DNA of 64,000 bases from JADFMN01 sp964529975 (GTDB lineage Bacteria > Armatimonadota > Fimbriimonadia > Fimbriimonadales > Fimbriimonadaceae). The notes under the pieces were generated by a model. That model was not told where the DNA came from. It ran no database searches and saw nothing but the letters and a program-made list of their open reading frames with translations. Position 1 is the stretch's first letter. The number at the start of each line of letters is the position of its first letter. The stretch covers positions 19,064-83,063 of the forward strand of contig CAZGXW010000003.1 in NCBI GenBank assembly GCA_964529975.1, given 5' to 3'. Position numbers and translations under genes: made by a program. This document shows, piece by piece, positions 39,854 through 48,029 of this stretch.

Positions 39854-41244
39854 CGCGCCGTGGAGTGCGCGGCCTTGTCCGCACCGATCGCACTCGTCCA
39901 CTCCGTGAACGCAGTCCTCGCCGCTGCCAGCTTCTTTGCCCTCCGCTCGTCCTTCTTTCTCGGCGCGTCGGCCGGGTCAGGGAACAGACCCCAGTTGATG
40001 TTCATCGGTGCGAACTCGCGGGGCGTGTCGTCCTGCAGGTGGCTGACTAGTGAACCGTACGCGCATTCACGAGGCGGAACCACCGGTTCCAATCCAATGG
40101 CACGGCGTGCCAATGTCACGCCCACATAGATCCCCATCGCTGCGCTCTCGACGTATCCCTCGACGCCCGTCAACTGTCCAGCAACGAACAGGCCAGGGAC
40201 AGAGCGAAACTCCAACCACGGCGTGAGCACACGCGGCGACTCGATAAACGTGTTGCGGTGGATCACGCCAAGCCGCACGAACTCTGCGCTTTCCAGCCCC
40301 GGAATCATCTGGAGCACCTCCTTTTGCACGCCCCATTTCAAACGGTTCTGGCAAGCGACCAACGAGTACAAGGTCTTCTCACGGTTCTCAGGCCGCAGTT
40401 GCACGGCGGCGTATGGCCATCGCCCTGTCTTCGGATCGGTCAATCCGACTGGCTTGAAGTTCCCATAGCGCAGCGAGTCTATGCCCTTTGACGCAATCTC
40501 TTCGATCGGGGTGCACCCTGCGAAGTACTTTGGCTTCTCGAACTCGTGCAGCGGAACGCGGTCTGCTTTCACAAGAGCGTCGACGAACCGCAGGTATTGC
40601 TCCTTGTCGAAAGGACAGTTGAGATAGTCGTCTCCCTCGCCCTTCTCATACCGGCTCTGCGCGAACACGACGTCGTAGTCGATCGTCGAGGCGTCCACGG
40701 TCGGCGAAACGGCGTCGTAGAAGTACAGACTTTCCCGCCCCGCTTTATCGGCCAGCCACTCGGCCAACGGCCCGCTCGTCAGCGGCCCTGTAGCGATGAC
40801 CAGCGAGTTCCCCCCTCCTCCTGCTCCCTGGGAGGAGGAGGGGGGCAGGGGGGTGGAGGTTAACACTGCCTCCGCCATGTCCGGCGTGAACTCTTCTCGA
40901 ACTACGTCGATCAACGGATGCCCCTCGATCGCTTCTGTAACCGCGGCCGCGTACAGATCACGGTCGACCGCCAAAGCCGATCCGCCCGGAACCGAATGAG
41001 CCTCCCCCGTTGGGATCACCAACGAGCCGAGCGCCTTCATCTCCGCCTTCAACTGTCCCGCCGGGGAGTCCGCCTCCTGGGACTTAAACGAGTTCGAGCA
41101 CACCAACTCGGAAAGCAGGGAAGTCTTGTGCGCTGGCGTCATCTTGACCGGTCGCATTTCGTACAGCCGCACGCGCACGCCGCGTTGCGCGCACGCCCAT
41201 GCGCACTCGACGCCTGCAAAACCCCCACCGACCACCGTGACCAC
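39850..41244 (-). CDS. trmFO: Methylenetetrahydrofolate-tRNA-(uracil-5-)-methyltransferase TrmFO, with repeat-derived insertion
   Basis: A flavin enzyme that makes m5U54 in the T loop of tRNA using methylene-THF. The FAD site is VTVVGGGFAGVECAWACAQ at the N-terminus. YEMRPVKMTPAHKT, ELVCSNSFKSQ, GSALAVDRD, VIATGPLTSGPL, YFYDAVSPTVDAST, GCTPIEEIA and QLTGVEGYVESAAMG are all TrmFO-specific. The start is a GTG at 41244 (464 residues); longer frames lack signals. Residues about 129-145 (TSTPLPPSSSQGAGGGGN), just before VIATGPL, are encoded by a G-rich hairpin repeat and are absent from the family. Confidence 0.94.
   Translation of the reverse strand: MVTVVGGGFAGVECAWACAQRGVRVRLYEMRPVKMTPAHKTSLLSELVCSNSFKSQEADSPAGQLKAEMKALGSLVIPTGEAHSVPGGSALAVDRDLYAAAVTEAIEGHPLIDVVREEFTPDMAEAVLTSTPLPPSSSQGAGGGGNSLVIATGPLTSGPLAEWLADKAGRESLYFYDAVSPTVDASTIDYDVVFAQSRYEKGEGDDYLNCPFDKEQYLRFVDALVKADRVPLHEFEKPKYFAGCTPIEEIASKGIDSLRYGNFKPVGLTDPKTGRWPYAAVQLRPENREKTLYSLVACQNRLKWGVQKEVLQMIPGLESAEFVRLGVIHRNTFIESPRVLTPWLEFRSVPGLFVAGQLTGVEGYVESAAMGIYVGVTLARRAIGLEPVVPPRECAYGSLVSHLQDDTPREFAPMNINWGLFPDPADAPRKKDERRAKKLAAARTAFTEWTSAIGADKAAHSTAR
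40810..40859. repeat. G-rich hairpin repeat inside trmFO (family 1, copy A)
   Basis: CCCCCCTCCTCC (40810-40821) pairs perfectly with GGAGGAGGGGGG (40834-40845), followed by the tail CAGGGGGGTGGAGG. It is read in frame on the minus strand. Confidence 0.85.
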
Positions 41245-41311
41245 AACCCCATTCTGGACCCTAGGGACAGGGAGTCCCGAAACCGGGCACAATCCAGGAC
41301 GTACCACCTCT

Positions 41312-42184
41312 ATGCTCACCGCGCTCGTGCTCGCCGCCCTACAAGAGGGGCCGCTCTTGGAATACAAGCCCGATCCAAAGATCGCGCTCGCGGGTGCGAT
41401 GCTGACTCCGGAAGAGCACGACAATCGGTCGGGAGCCCTCGGCAACAAACTGCTCGTCCTGCACTGGCAGATCGGCGGTGGGGAAGTCCTCTTCGTCGGG
41501 GCACGGCACGTCTACGACCCAGCAAGCCCAGACATCAAGCGCATGCAAGAACTGTGGGACCAGTTTCGACCGACCATCGCGTTCCTCGAAGGTCGCGGCG
41601 TGACGGGAGCCGAGACGATCGAGGAGGGCGTCAAGACAAACGCTGAAGGTGCAGTGACATCGATCAAGGCGAAAGAGTGGGGCATCGAGCGCTACACCTG
41701 GGAGCCGCCGAAGGATCAAGAGTTCGCCGAAGCGCGCAAACAGTGCGGAGACAAGCCCGCACTCGCAGTACTCTTCTTGCGCGGATACTACGGCGAACGT
41801 CGCATTCGCTCCGTCTCAGAAGCGACAGCAAGCTTCATGCTGATGCGAAGGCAGACAGAGTACGGCTTTCCGAAACTCTTCAACAACCTGCGAGAGTTCG
41901 ACGATTACATGGAGTCCAACTTTCCAGACGTCAAGGACTGGAGAACGGCCGAAGAGCGAGTACTCTGGCCCGGCGTCGAGCACACGGCCCTCAACAAAGT
42001 CTCTAACCTCGTCAATCTCTCGCGAGACCAACACCTGATGAAGTGCATCATCGACGCAGTGCGCAAAGGCCACAAGGTCTGGGTCACTGCTGGACGGTCA
42101 CACGTCATCAACTACGAGCCGGTGCTGAAAGCAACGACGAGCCCGAAGGAACTCGAACTCTCCACCCCGCGACCGTGGGGCTAG
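41312..42184 (+). CDS. Exported protein of unknown function, weakly TraB/ChaN-like
   Basis: A 290-residue protein with a short signal-like start (MLTALVLAALQEGP). The segment EVLFVGARHVYDPASPDIKRMQELWDQFRPTIAFLEGRG resembles the pattern of TraB/GumN and ChaN-like proteins (a G-x-x-H followed by a Glu in a hydrophobic strand), which are possible metal-dependent hydrolases. A second histidine-containing strand near the C-terminus (KVWVTAGRSHVINYEPVL) fits that idea. The assignment is weak. The gene is divergent from trmFO and shares 4 bp with the convergent leuB. Confidence 0.65.
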   Translation: MLTALVLAALQEGPLLEYKPDPKIALAGAMLTPEEHDNRSGALGNKLLVLHWQIGGGEVLFVGARHVYDPASPDIKRMQELWDQFRPTIAFLEGRGVTGAETIEEGVKTNAEGAVTSIKAKEWGIERYTWEPPKDQEFAEARKQCGDKPALAVLFLRGYYGERRIRSVSEATASFMLMRRQTEYGFPKLFNNLREFDDYMESNFPDVKDWRTAEERVLWPGVEHTALNKVSNLVNLSRDQHLMKCIIDAVRKGHKVWVTAGRSHVINYEPVLKATTSPKELELSTPRPWG

Positions 42185-43224
42185 AGCCGCGAAGCCACCG
42201 CGTCGCCCATATCAGCCGTAGAGACCAACGTGCATCCGTCCTCGCGGATGTCCCCGGTCCGATACCCGTCTGCCAGCGCCCGCTCGCAAGCCGCCTCGAT
42301 CCGGTCTGCGGTCGCCCCGTCGTCCAGCGAGTAACGCAACATCATTGCCGCCGAAAGGATCGTCGCCAACGGGTTCGCCTTCCCCTGACCAGCGATGTCC
42401 GGAGCGGATCCGTGGATCGGCTCGTAAACCCCAAACTTCGAAGACCCCAGCGATGCCGAAGGCAACAGCCCGAGCGACCCGGTGATCATCGAGGCCTCGT
42501 CCGAAAGGATGTCCCCGAACATATTCTCCGTCAAGATCACGTCGAACTGACCGGGGTCGCGAACCAGTTGCATCGCACAGTTGTCCACGAGCATGTGACT
42601 GAACGATATGTCCTGGTTTTCCTGCGCAAACCTATCCACAACCTCGCGCCAGAGCCGGGACGTCTCCAGCACGTTCGCCTTGTCCACGCTGGTGATTCTC
42701 TTTCCGCGCGCCCGTGCGATGTCCACCGCCACCCGCGTGATACGCTCGACCTCGCCGACAGAGTAGACGCACGTGTCCAGCGCCGTGTCCCCCGTTCGAG
42801 AGCGCGGCTTTCCAAAGTAGATCCCTCCAGTAAGTTCGCGCACCACGACCAGGTCCATCGCGCCGTTCTTCACCGGCGAGGCGTGCATCAGAGGTCCAAG
42901 CGTCTTTGCAGGCCGGATGTTTGCGAATAGCCCCAACTCTCCGCGCAAGCGCAACAACCCGCCGATCTCCGGGCGCATCTCCAAAGGCTGCACCGAGTCC
43001 CACTTCGGCCCGCCGACCGCACCCATCAGGGCCGCATCGGACGACCGACAGAGGTCCAATGTCGCCGAAGGCAGAGGGTCGCCGCCGTCGTCATACGCCG
43101 CGCCGCCGATCAACGCCTCTTCGAAATCCAGCGAGGCGCCCGAGGCGCGCAACACCTTGACCGCCTCGGCGGTGACCTCCGGACCGATCCCGTCGCCGGG
43201 CAACACCGCAATCTTCTTCGACAT
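42181..43224 (-). CDS. leuB: 3-isopropylmalate dehydrogenase
   Basis: A 347-residue enzyme of leucine synthesis, oxidatively decarboxylating 3-isopropylmalate with NAD. IAVLPGDGIGPEV, LGLFANIRPAKTL, the LeuB-specific VVRELTGGIYFGKPR, VDKANVLETSRLWREVV, SHMLVDNCAMQL and EPIHGSAPDIAGQGKANP are all present. The related isocitrate dehydrogenase in this window differs at RENTED. A perfect TATAAT lies 8 nt before the ATG. No other leucine genes are in the window. Confidence 0.95.
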   Translation of the reverse strand: MSKKIAVLPGDGIGPEVTAEAVKVLRASGASLDFEEALIGGAAYDDGGDPLPSATLDLCRSSDAALMGAVGGPKWDSVQPLEMRPEIGGLLRLRGELGLFANIRPAKTLGPLMHASPVKNGAMDLVVVRELTGGIYFGKPRSRTGDTALDTCVYSVGEVERITRVAVDIARARGKRITSVDKANVLETSRLWREVVDRFAQENQDISFSHMLVDNCAMQLVRDPGQFDVILTENMFGDILSDEASMITGSLGLLPSASLGSSKFGVYEPIHGSAPDIAGQGKANPLATILSAAMMLRYSLDDGATADRIEAACERALADGYRTGDIREDGCTLVSTADMGDAVASRL

Positions 43225-43232
43225 CGGGCCCG

Positions 43233-43238
43233 ATTATA
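43233..43238 (-). promoter_or_regulatory. -10 box (TATAAT) of leuB
   Basis: A consensus TATAAT, 8 nt before the leuB ATG at 43224. Confidence 0.6.
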
Positions 43239-43297
43239 GTCCGACCCGGCAATTTGCTCGGGATGACTCGCCGGTGCAGCGCCGAACATCTAACCGA

Positions 43298-43894
43298 ATG
43301 GCCAGGCTTGCGCTCACTGCCGCCCTAGCGACCGCTGCAGCCTTAGCGACTGCGAGCGGCACAGGATTGAACTACGTACCGACCGCGGAAGTCGTCGGTC
43401 GTGGATACGCCGTGCGCAACTTCGACTTCTACGGCGAGCCGAACGCCCCGAACTACCGCGCCGCCGGTGCGCTCTTTGGAATCGGCGACCGCGCAGAACT
43501 CGGCTTTGACTCCGGATCTGACGGCTCCACGATCTGGAACGCAAAGATTAATCTTCTAGAAGGGAGAAACAGCGCGTTCGCGATCGGAGTCTGCGACTGG
43601 GAACGCGACACGTTCTCAAAGTACGCCGTCGGAAGGATGGACTTCACCGCGTTCCGGTTGCACGCGGGCTATTTGTACGACGGCATCGATCGACCGTTCG
43701 CAGGTCTAGACTTCGACGCCGCAGGGATAACTTGGATGATTGACCACGTCGGTGGCAGCGATGCAAAGACCTGGTTCGGAAGTTACTACGAGTTCAACGA
43801 TGAAGTCGCCCTCTCGCTCGGCGCATCACTGCCAATGGGCGAAGGCAGCACCAGCGGATGGTATGCGTCTTTCGCCTGGACGACTGGCGGCTAG
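43298..43894 (+). CDS. Exported beta-rich protein of unknown function
   Basis: A 198-residue protein with a signal peptide (LALTAALATAAALATASG). The body is made of alternating strands with many aromatic and glycine residues (AVRNFDFYGEP, FAIGVCDWERDTF, FRLHAGYLYDGIDRPFAGLDF, TWFGSYYEFNDEVALSLGASLP, GWYASFAWTTGG). Such a pattern, ending in an aromatic strand, suggests a small outer-membrane or surface beta barrel. No family is recognised. It is divergent from leuB and shares 4 bp with the convergent gene. Confidence 0.65.
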   Translation: MARLALTAALATAAALATASGTGLNYVPTAEVVGRGYAVRNFDFYGEPNAPNYRAAGALFGIGDRAELGFDSGSDGSTIWNAKINLLEGRNSAFAIGVCDWERDTFSKYAVGRMDFTAFRLHAGYLYDGIDRPFAGLDFDAAGITWMIDHVGGSDAKTWFGSYYEFNDEVALSLGASLPMGEGSTSGWYASFAWTTGG

Positions 43895-45021
43895 CCTCCA
43901 CCGAACAGTCCCTTCGAGAACGGCCCGCCACCGTAAGTGATCCGCTTTACAAAAAGCGCTCCCGCCACTTCGTAAGCGATCCAGTTGCCGTCCTCGCACA
44001 TCCAAGACTTCCCGCGCTCGCCGCTGACAAGCACGCCCTCGCTCCCATAAGGGACTTCTTCGTCTCCTGTCAAAGCGACGAGCCAGATCGCCCCCGTACC
44101 ACCCAGTCGCTCGTTCGACCGCACGACGGCCTCTTCGTCCTTCGGCCACACCACGTGCGGCAAGACTTCGGGGCCCACGTAAGGGCCTCGAGAGAGCACT
44201 GGTCGCAGCGATCCGTTGCGCGGCATCAGTTCGTAGACAGGAGTTCCGGCTTCAGGCGCGACGGGAGCGATCTTGAACAAGAAGGTCAAGAGCGATTCCG
44301 ACACTTTCGATTCCACTTGCGCCAATTGAAGACTGACGATGCTCGAGGCCTCACTCTTGTTCAGCCCTGTAAAGAACACGCTCTCATTGGACGGCCGCAA
44401 GTGGGCGCCGCCAAAGTATGCAGTTCCGTCGGCAGACCAGCCAGAAAAGTCCATCCCCTCGCGCCATGCGGCAGCCACGTCGCGCGAGTAGAGCGTGCTC
44501 ATTGCGCCATCGATCAGCACGATCGGGTGCCGCCCATCCACGTCCGTCACAGTAATCAGCGCGTGGTCGAGCGATGGAGAAACCTTGAAGTCCAGCCCGA
44601 CCTCGGCGTCCGCGGCGTAGTCGTGCGACCACACCTCGCTCGCGACCATCGTCCTTGCGTCGATCGTTGTCACGGCCCAGTGCTTGAGCGCGCGGCCAGG
44701 GACCGGGCGCGAGGTCGCGATCACATAGTGCGGTCGGTTCGGCATCCATTGTTCAAAGTGCACCTGCGTGCCCTCGGCGAACCGCATGACGTCCTTTGCC
44801 TTGCCTTCGGCCAAGTGAAAGACGCCAAGGTAAGTCCCGTCCGCGTCCTTGGCATAAAATGCGAGCGCTTGCCCGTCGGCCTTCCAAAAAACCTCGTTGA
44901 CACCGACAGCCACCGCCGTGGGAGGCCCGACCTCGACCTTCTTCCCGTTGACCGACAGCCCGCCTTGAGAGAAGGCGCAGACTGAAGCGAGCCCGACCGC
45001 GACGCAAGCGAAACTTCGCAT
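43891..45021 (-). CDS. Exported protein with TolB/WD40-like beta-propeller repeats
   Basis: A 376-residue protein with a signal peptide (MRSFACVAVGLASVCAFSQ). The body holds repeated strands ending in propeller-type motifs such as VFWKADGQALAFYAK, HYVIATSRPV, DHALITVTDVDGRHPIVLID and FSGWSADGTAYFGG, similar to PD40/TolB blades. The C-terminus is KGLFGGG. The ATG at 45021 follows TATACT by 6 nt; a longer frame to 45063 has no signal peptide at its start. The partner or ligand is unknown. Confidence 0.7.
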   Translation of the reverse strand: MRSFACVAVGLASVCAFSQGGLSVNGKKVEVGPPTAVAVGVNEVFWKADGQALAFYAKDADGTYLGVFHLAEGKAKDVMRFAEGTQVHFEQWMPNRPHYVIATSRPVPGRALKHWAVTTIDARTMVASEVWSHDYAADAEVGLDFKVSPSLDHALITVTDVDGRHPIVLIDGAMSTLYSRDVAAAWREGMDFSGWSADGTAYFGGAHLRPSNESVFFTGLNKSEASSIVSLQLAQVESKVSESLLTFLFKIAPVAPEAGTPVYELMPRNGSLRPVLSRGPYVGPEVLPHVVWPKDEEAVVRSNERLGGTGAIWLVALTGDEEVPYGSEGVLVSGERGKSWMCEDGNWIAYEVAGALFVKRITYGGGPFSKGLFGGG

Positions 45022-45027
45022 GACACT

Positions 45028-45033
45028 AGTATA
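45028..45033 (-). promoter_or_regulatory. -10 box (TATACT), leaderless-type
   Basis: TATACT on the minus strand, 6 nt before the ATG at 45021. Confidence 0.5.
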
Positions 45034-45065
45034 GAGAGCAATTGCCCCGCTCCGGTTCAGCAAAC

Positions 45066-45476
45066 CTACTCACCGATCACCTTGATGACCACCCTCTTGC
45101 GCCGCTTCCCGTCGAACTCCGCATAGAACACCTGCTGCCACGGCCCAAGATCCAACTTCCCAGCCGTGATCGGTAGCACCACCTGGTGGTGCATCACCAG
45201 GTTCTTGAGGTGCGCCTCTCCGTTGTCCTCCCCTGTCCTGTGGTGGCGGTAGTCCTTGCGCGGTGCGAGCCCGTCCAGCCACTCTTTAATGTCCTCGATC
45301 AACCCGTCCTCCCAGTCGTTCACGTAGACGGCGGCCGTAATGTGCATGGCGCTCACGAGGGCCATTCCTTCCTTCACGCCAGACTTTTGCACCGCCGCCT
45401 CCACAGCGTCCGTGATCCGCACGAACTCCTCCCGCTTCTTCGTCTCGAACCACAGGTACTTGGTATGGGACTTCAC
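45066..45476 (-). CDS. YjbQ/UPF0047 family protein
   Basis: A 136-residue UPF0047 protein. Its family signature is complete: ALVSAMHITAAVYVNDWEDGLIEDIKEWL, the HHRTGEDNGEAHLKNLVMHHQVVLPITAGKLDLGPWQQVFYAEFDGKRRKRVVIKVIGE block, with metal-binding histidines in HHR and MHH. Some members have thiamine phosphate synthase activity or restore it when overproduced. The start is GTG, 6 nt after a TAGAAT box. Confidence 0.9.
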   Translation of the reverse strand: MKSHTKYLWFETKKREEFVRITDAVEAAVQKSGVKEGMALVSAMHITAAVYVNDWEDGLIEDIKEWLDGLAPRKDYRHHRTGEDNGEAHLKNLVMHHQVVLPITAGKLDLGPWQQVFYAEFDGKRRKRVVIKVIGE

Positions 45477-45482
45477 AGGCTC

Positions 45483-45488
45483 ATTCTA
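45483..45488 (-). promoter_or_regulatory. -10 box (TAGAAT) of the YjbQ gene
   Basis: TAGAAT on the minus strand, 6 nt before the GTG start at 45476. Confidence 0.5.
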
Positions 45489-45516
45489 GTCTGCTAGCCG
45501 AACCAAGACCCCCAGG

Positions 45517-45522
45517 TATCCT
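45517..45522 (+). promoter_or_regulatory. -10-like box (TATCCT) of accDA
   Basis: TATCCT with 9 nt to the accD ATG at 45532; no ribosome site is visible in the gap. Confidence 0.35.
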
Positions 45523-45531
45523 CAACCAGAC

Positions 45532-46356
45532 ATGCGCAAAGGTCGCGCGGGCAACGCTGGAACCAGTTTTGTCCAGTGCCAGCAGTGCAAGAAGACGCTC
45601 TTCGCCGCAGAGTTCGAGACGAACCTGCGCGTCTGCGGACATTGCGGACACCACCACCGCCTCACCTACCGACAGCGCATCGACGCTACTTTCGACGAGA
45701 ACTCGTTCCAAGAGGAGGACACAGAGCTCCGCAGCCTCGATCCGCTCCAGTTTCCCGAGTATCGCGAGAAGCACGCGCAGTCCGTCGCCAAGACCGGCCT
45801 CCAAGACAGCGTCGTCTCCGGCATCGCACAGATCGACGGAATGAGGGTCGCTACGGCAATCGCCGACTTCCACTTTATGGGTGGCTCGATGGGTTCGGTC
45901 GCCGGTGAAAAGATCGCCCGCACGCTCGAGCGAGCAGTAGAACTCAAGGTCCCTGCAGTCATCTTCTGCGCTTCAGGCGGTGCACGCATGCAAGAGGGCC
46001 TGCTCAGCCTCATGCAAATGGCCAAGACCACCGCTGCAGTCGCGCGATGCCGAGAAAACGGAGTTCCGTTCATCGCTGTCTTCACCGACCCCACCATGGC
46101 CGGAGTCCTGGCAAGTTATGCGAGCGTCGCCGACGTCATCATCGCCGAGCCGAAAGCGCTCGTCGGTTTCGCAGGCGCGCGCGTGAGCAAACAGGCGCAG
46201 GTCGTCAAAGCCCCCGACGATTTCCAAATGGCGGAGTTCGCGGCGCGAGCGGGAATGATCGACCGCATCGTCGAAAGGCGCGACATGCGCGCGACCCTCA
46301 GCAACCTCGTCCAAATGTTCGGGGCGCACCTCAGGCAGGAGGCGCACGTTGGCTAA
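45532..46356 (+). CDS. accD: Acetyl-CoA carboxylase carboxyltransferase subunit beta
   Basis: A 274-residue beta subunit of the carboxyltransferase that moves the carboxyl group from biotin to acetyl-CoA, giving malonyl-CoA. The zinc ribbon is at the N-terminus (C16, C19, C35, C38). The crotonase-like core has DFHFMGGSMGSVAGEKIARTLE, FCASGGARMQEG, FTDPTMAGVLASYAS and VGFAGARV. accA begins inside its last codons (8-bp overlap), so the subunits are made together. Confidence 0.96.
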   Translation: MRKGRAGNAGTSFVQCQQCKKTLFAAEFETNLRVCGHCGHHHRLTYRQRIDATFDENSFQEEDTELRSLDPLQFPEYREKHAQSVAKTGLQDSVVSGIAQIDGMRVATAIADFHFMGGSMGSVAGEKIARTLERAVELKVPAVIFCASGGARMQEGLLSLMQMAKTTAAVARCRENGVPFIAVFTDPTMAGVLASYASVADVIIAEPKALVGFAGARVSKQAQVVKAPDDFQMAEFAARAGMIDRIVERRDMRATLSNLVQMFGAHLRQEAHVG

Positions 46357-47323
46357 GTCTTGGAAGGAGTGGGAGAAGCCGGTATTGGAACTCGACGAGT
46401 ACATCACGAAGCTCAAGACCATAGCGGCGCAAGAGACCAACCCCGACAAGCACGCGAGACTGCAGGCCAGGCTCGACGAGTTCGAGAAGAGGCGCGACAA
46501 TTTCATCAACGTCCGATACTCGCGTTTAGGCCCGTGGGAAGAAGTGCTCCTCGCCCGCGCAGAGCCGCGTCCCTACACCCTCGACTACATCGCACAGGTT
46601 TTCACCGGTTTCACAGAACTCGACGGCGACCGCCGCATCGGCCAGGACCATGCCATCGTCTGCGGGCCAGCAAGGCTCGACGATAGGCCCGTCATGATAG
46701 TCGGGCACCAGAAGGGAAGGGACATCAAACAGCGAGCCTATCGCAACTTTGCCATGAGCAAGCCGGAGGGATACAGGAAGGCCATTCGCATGTTCGATAT
46801 GGCAGAGCGGTTCCGTATGCCGGTCGTCACTTTCGTGGACACCCCCGCAGCGGACCCTGGCGTCGAAAGCGAGAGCAGAGGTATCAGCGAGGCCATCGCG
46901 GACTCTATGCTCAAGATGTTCGAACTCACCGTCCCCGTCGTCAGCGTCGTCATCGGCGAAGGCGGTAGCGGCGGAGCGATCGGCATCGCGTGTGCCAACA
47001 AAGTGCTCATGCAACAACACGCGATCTACAGCGTGATCCCGCCAGAAGGATGTGCAGCGATCCTGTGGAGGAACCCGGAGAAGGGGCCCCAGGCCGCAGC
47101 CGCGCTGCGACTCACTGCACAGTCCGCACTCGAGTTCGAACTCGTCGACGAGATCCTGGAAGAGCCCTTCGGCGGTGCGCACCGCAACCCGCTCGAGGCC
47201 GCCGGCACGGTCAAAGACGCCGTCAACCGCGCGCTCTTCGACCTCGACAACCTCAGCCCCGAGGCGCTCAAAGAACACCGCTACCAGCGCTTCCGCCGCA
47301 TGGGCCGCATGCAAACGGTCTGA
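46349..47323 (+). CDS. accA: Acetyl-CoA carboxylase carboxyltransferase subunit alpha
   Basis: A 324-residue alpha subunit. Helical N-terminus (ELDEYITKLKTIAAQE), then the family motifs RPYTLDYIAQVFTGFTELDGDR, VGHQKGRDIKQRAYRNFAMSKPEGYRKAIRMF, FVDTPAADPGVESESRGISEAIA, VIGEGGSGGAIGIACA and YSVIPPEGCAAILWR. The start is TTG at 46349 with AGGAGG a few bases upstream. It is cotranscribed with accD. accB and accC are not in the window. Confidence 0.96.
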   Translation: MAKSWKEWEKPVLELDEYITKLKTIAAQETNPDKHARLQARLDEFEKRRDNFINVRYSRLGPWEEVLLARAEPRPYTLDYIAQVFTGFTELDGDRRIGQDHAIVCGPARLDDRPVMIVGHQKGRDIKQRAYRNFAMSKPEGYRKAIRMFDMAERFRMPVVTFVDTPAADPGVESESRGISEAIADSMLKMFELTVPVVSVVIGEGGSGGAIGIACANKVLMQQHAIYSVIPPEGCAAILWRNPEKGPQAAAALRLTAQSALEFELVDEILEEPFGGAHRNPLEAAGTVKDAVNRALFDLDNLSPEALKEHRYQRFRRMGRMQTV

Positions 47324-47352
47324 CCGCTGCCGCCGCAATTGACGTTTTCCCT

Positions 47353-47376
47353 TGTAGCCGCAGGCTTCAGCCTGCG
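47353..47376. repeat. CAGGCT palindrome (family 3, copy 1)
   Basis: GCCGCAGGCTTCAGCCTGCG with TGTA before it; CGCAGGCT pairs with AGCCTGCG. It lies 29 nt after the accA stop, between convergent genes. Confidence 0.75.
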
Positions 47377-47420
47377 CGACCTCAAACATCCAGGCCTCCG
47401 AACCCCCGAACAAGCCCGAA

Positions 47421-48014
47421 CTATTCCAACTCGCTTGCCGCAGACGAAGGCAACCATGCCCGCCGACGCCACATAACAAAGAACAACGTTCCAACAAGCG
47501 AACCGATCGCCGCACCGCCCACCACGTCGGTTACGAAGTGCACCCCCACGTACACCCGACTAAATCCGACAAGCACCGCCCAGACCATCACCACCCACCC
47601 GATCCAGGCGTGCTCCGTCTTTCGAAAGGCCCATGCAAGAGCCACCGCGATCCCAAAAGAGGAGACTGCATGACCGCTGGGAAAACTGTTCGCCGCCATC
47701 GGCGCGTTCTGTCCAGTCAACGCCTCGATGTAAGACTGCAAAGGCTGTGCCCAAGACAACTGGCTCGGCCTGTCGCGCTCGACAAGCGCCTTGATCACCT
47801 GACCAGCCAGCCCGGAGACGACTCCTGAAACCAAGGCCATCAACGCATAGGGTCGGTATCGGGCCAGTAGGCACAGCACGACCAACAGCGTGAACTTGAC
47901 CTCGCCCCGACCCGAGTCCGTGATCACCACCATCACAGGGTCCAACCAGTCGCGGTGCAGACCCACATGGATCGCACGAAACGCCTCCTGGTCGAACTGG
48001 TAGAGCGGGTTCAT
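47421..48014 (-). CDS. PAP2-family membrane phosphatase
   Basis: A 197-residue membrane protein with about five helices and the three PAP2 motifs: KALVERDRPS, SFPSGHAVSSFG, and SRVYVGVHFVTDVVGG, whose two histidines carry the reaction. Such enzymes remove phosphate from undecaprenyl pyrophosphate, phosphatidic acid or phosphatidylglycerol phosphate on the outer face of the membrane. Recycling of undecaprenyl-PP is a plausible role but cannot be told from sequence alone. It lies 15 bp after rqcH on the same strand. Confidence 0.9.
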   Translation of the reverse strand: MNPLYQFDQEAFRAIHVGLHRDWLDPVMVVITDSGRGEVKFTLLVVLCLLARYRPYALMALVSGVVSGLAGQVIKALVERDRPSQLSWAQPLQSYIEALTGQNAPMAANSFPSGHAVSSFGIAVALAWAFRKTEHAWIGWVVMVWAVLVGFSRVYVGVHFVTDVVGGAAIGSLVGTLFFVMWRRRAWLPSSAASELE

Positions 48015-48029
48015 CCCAAATACATGACG

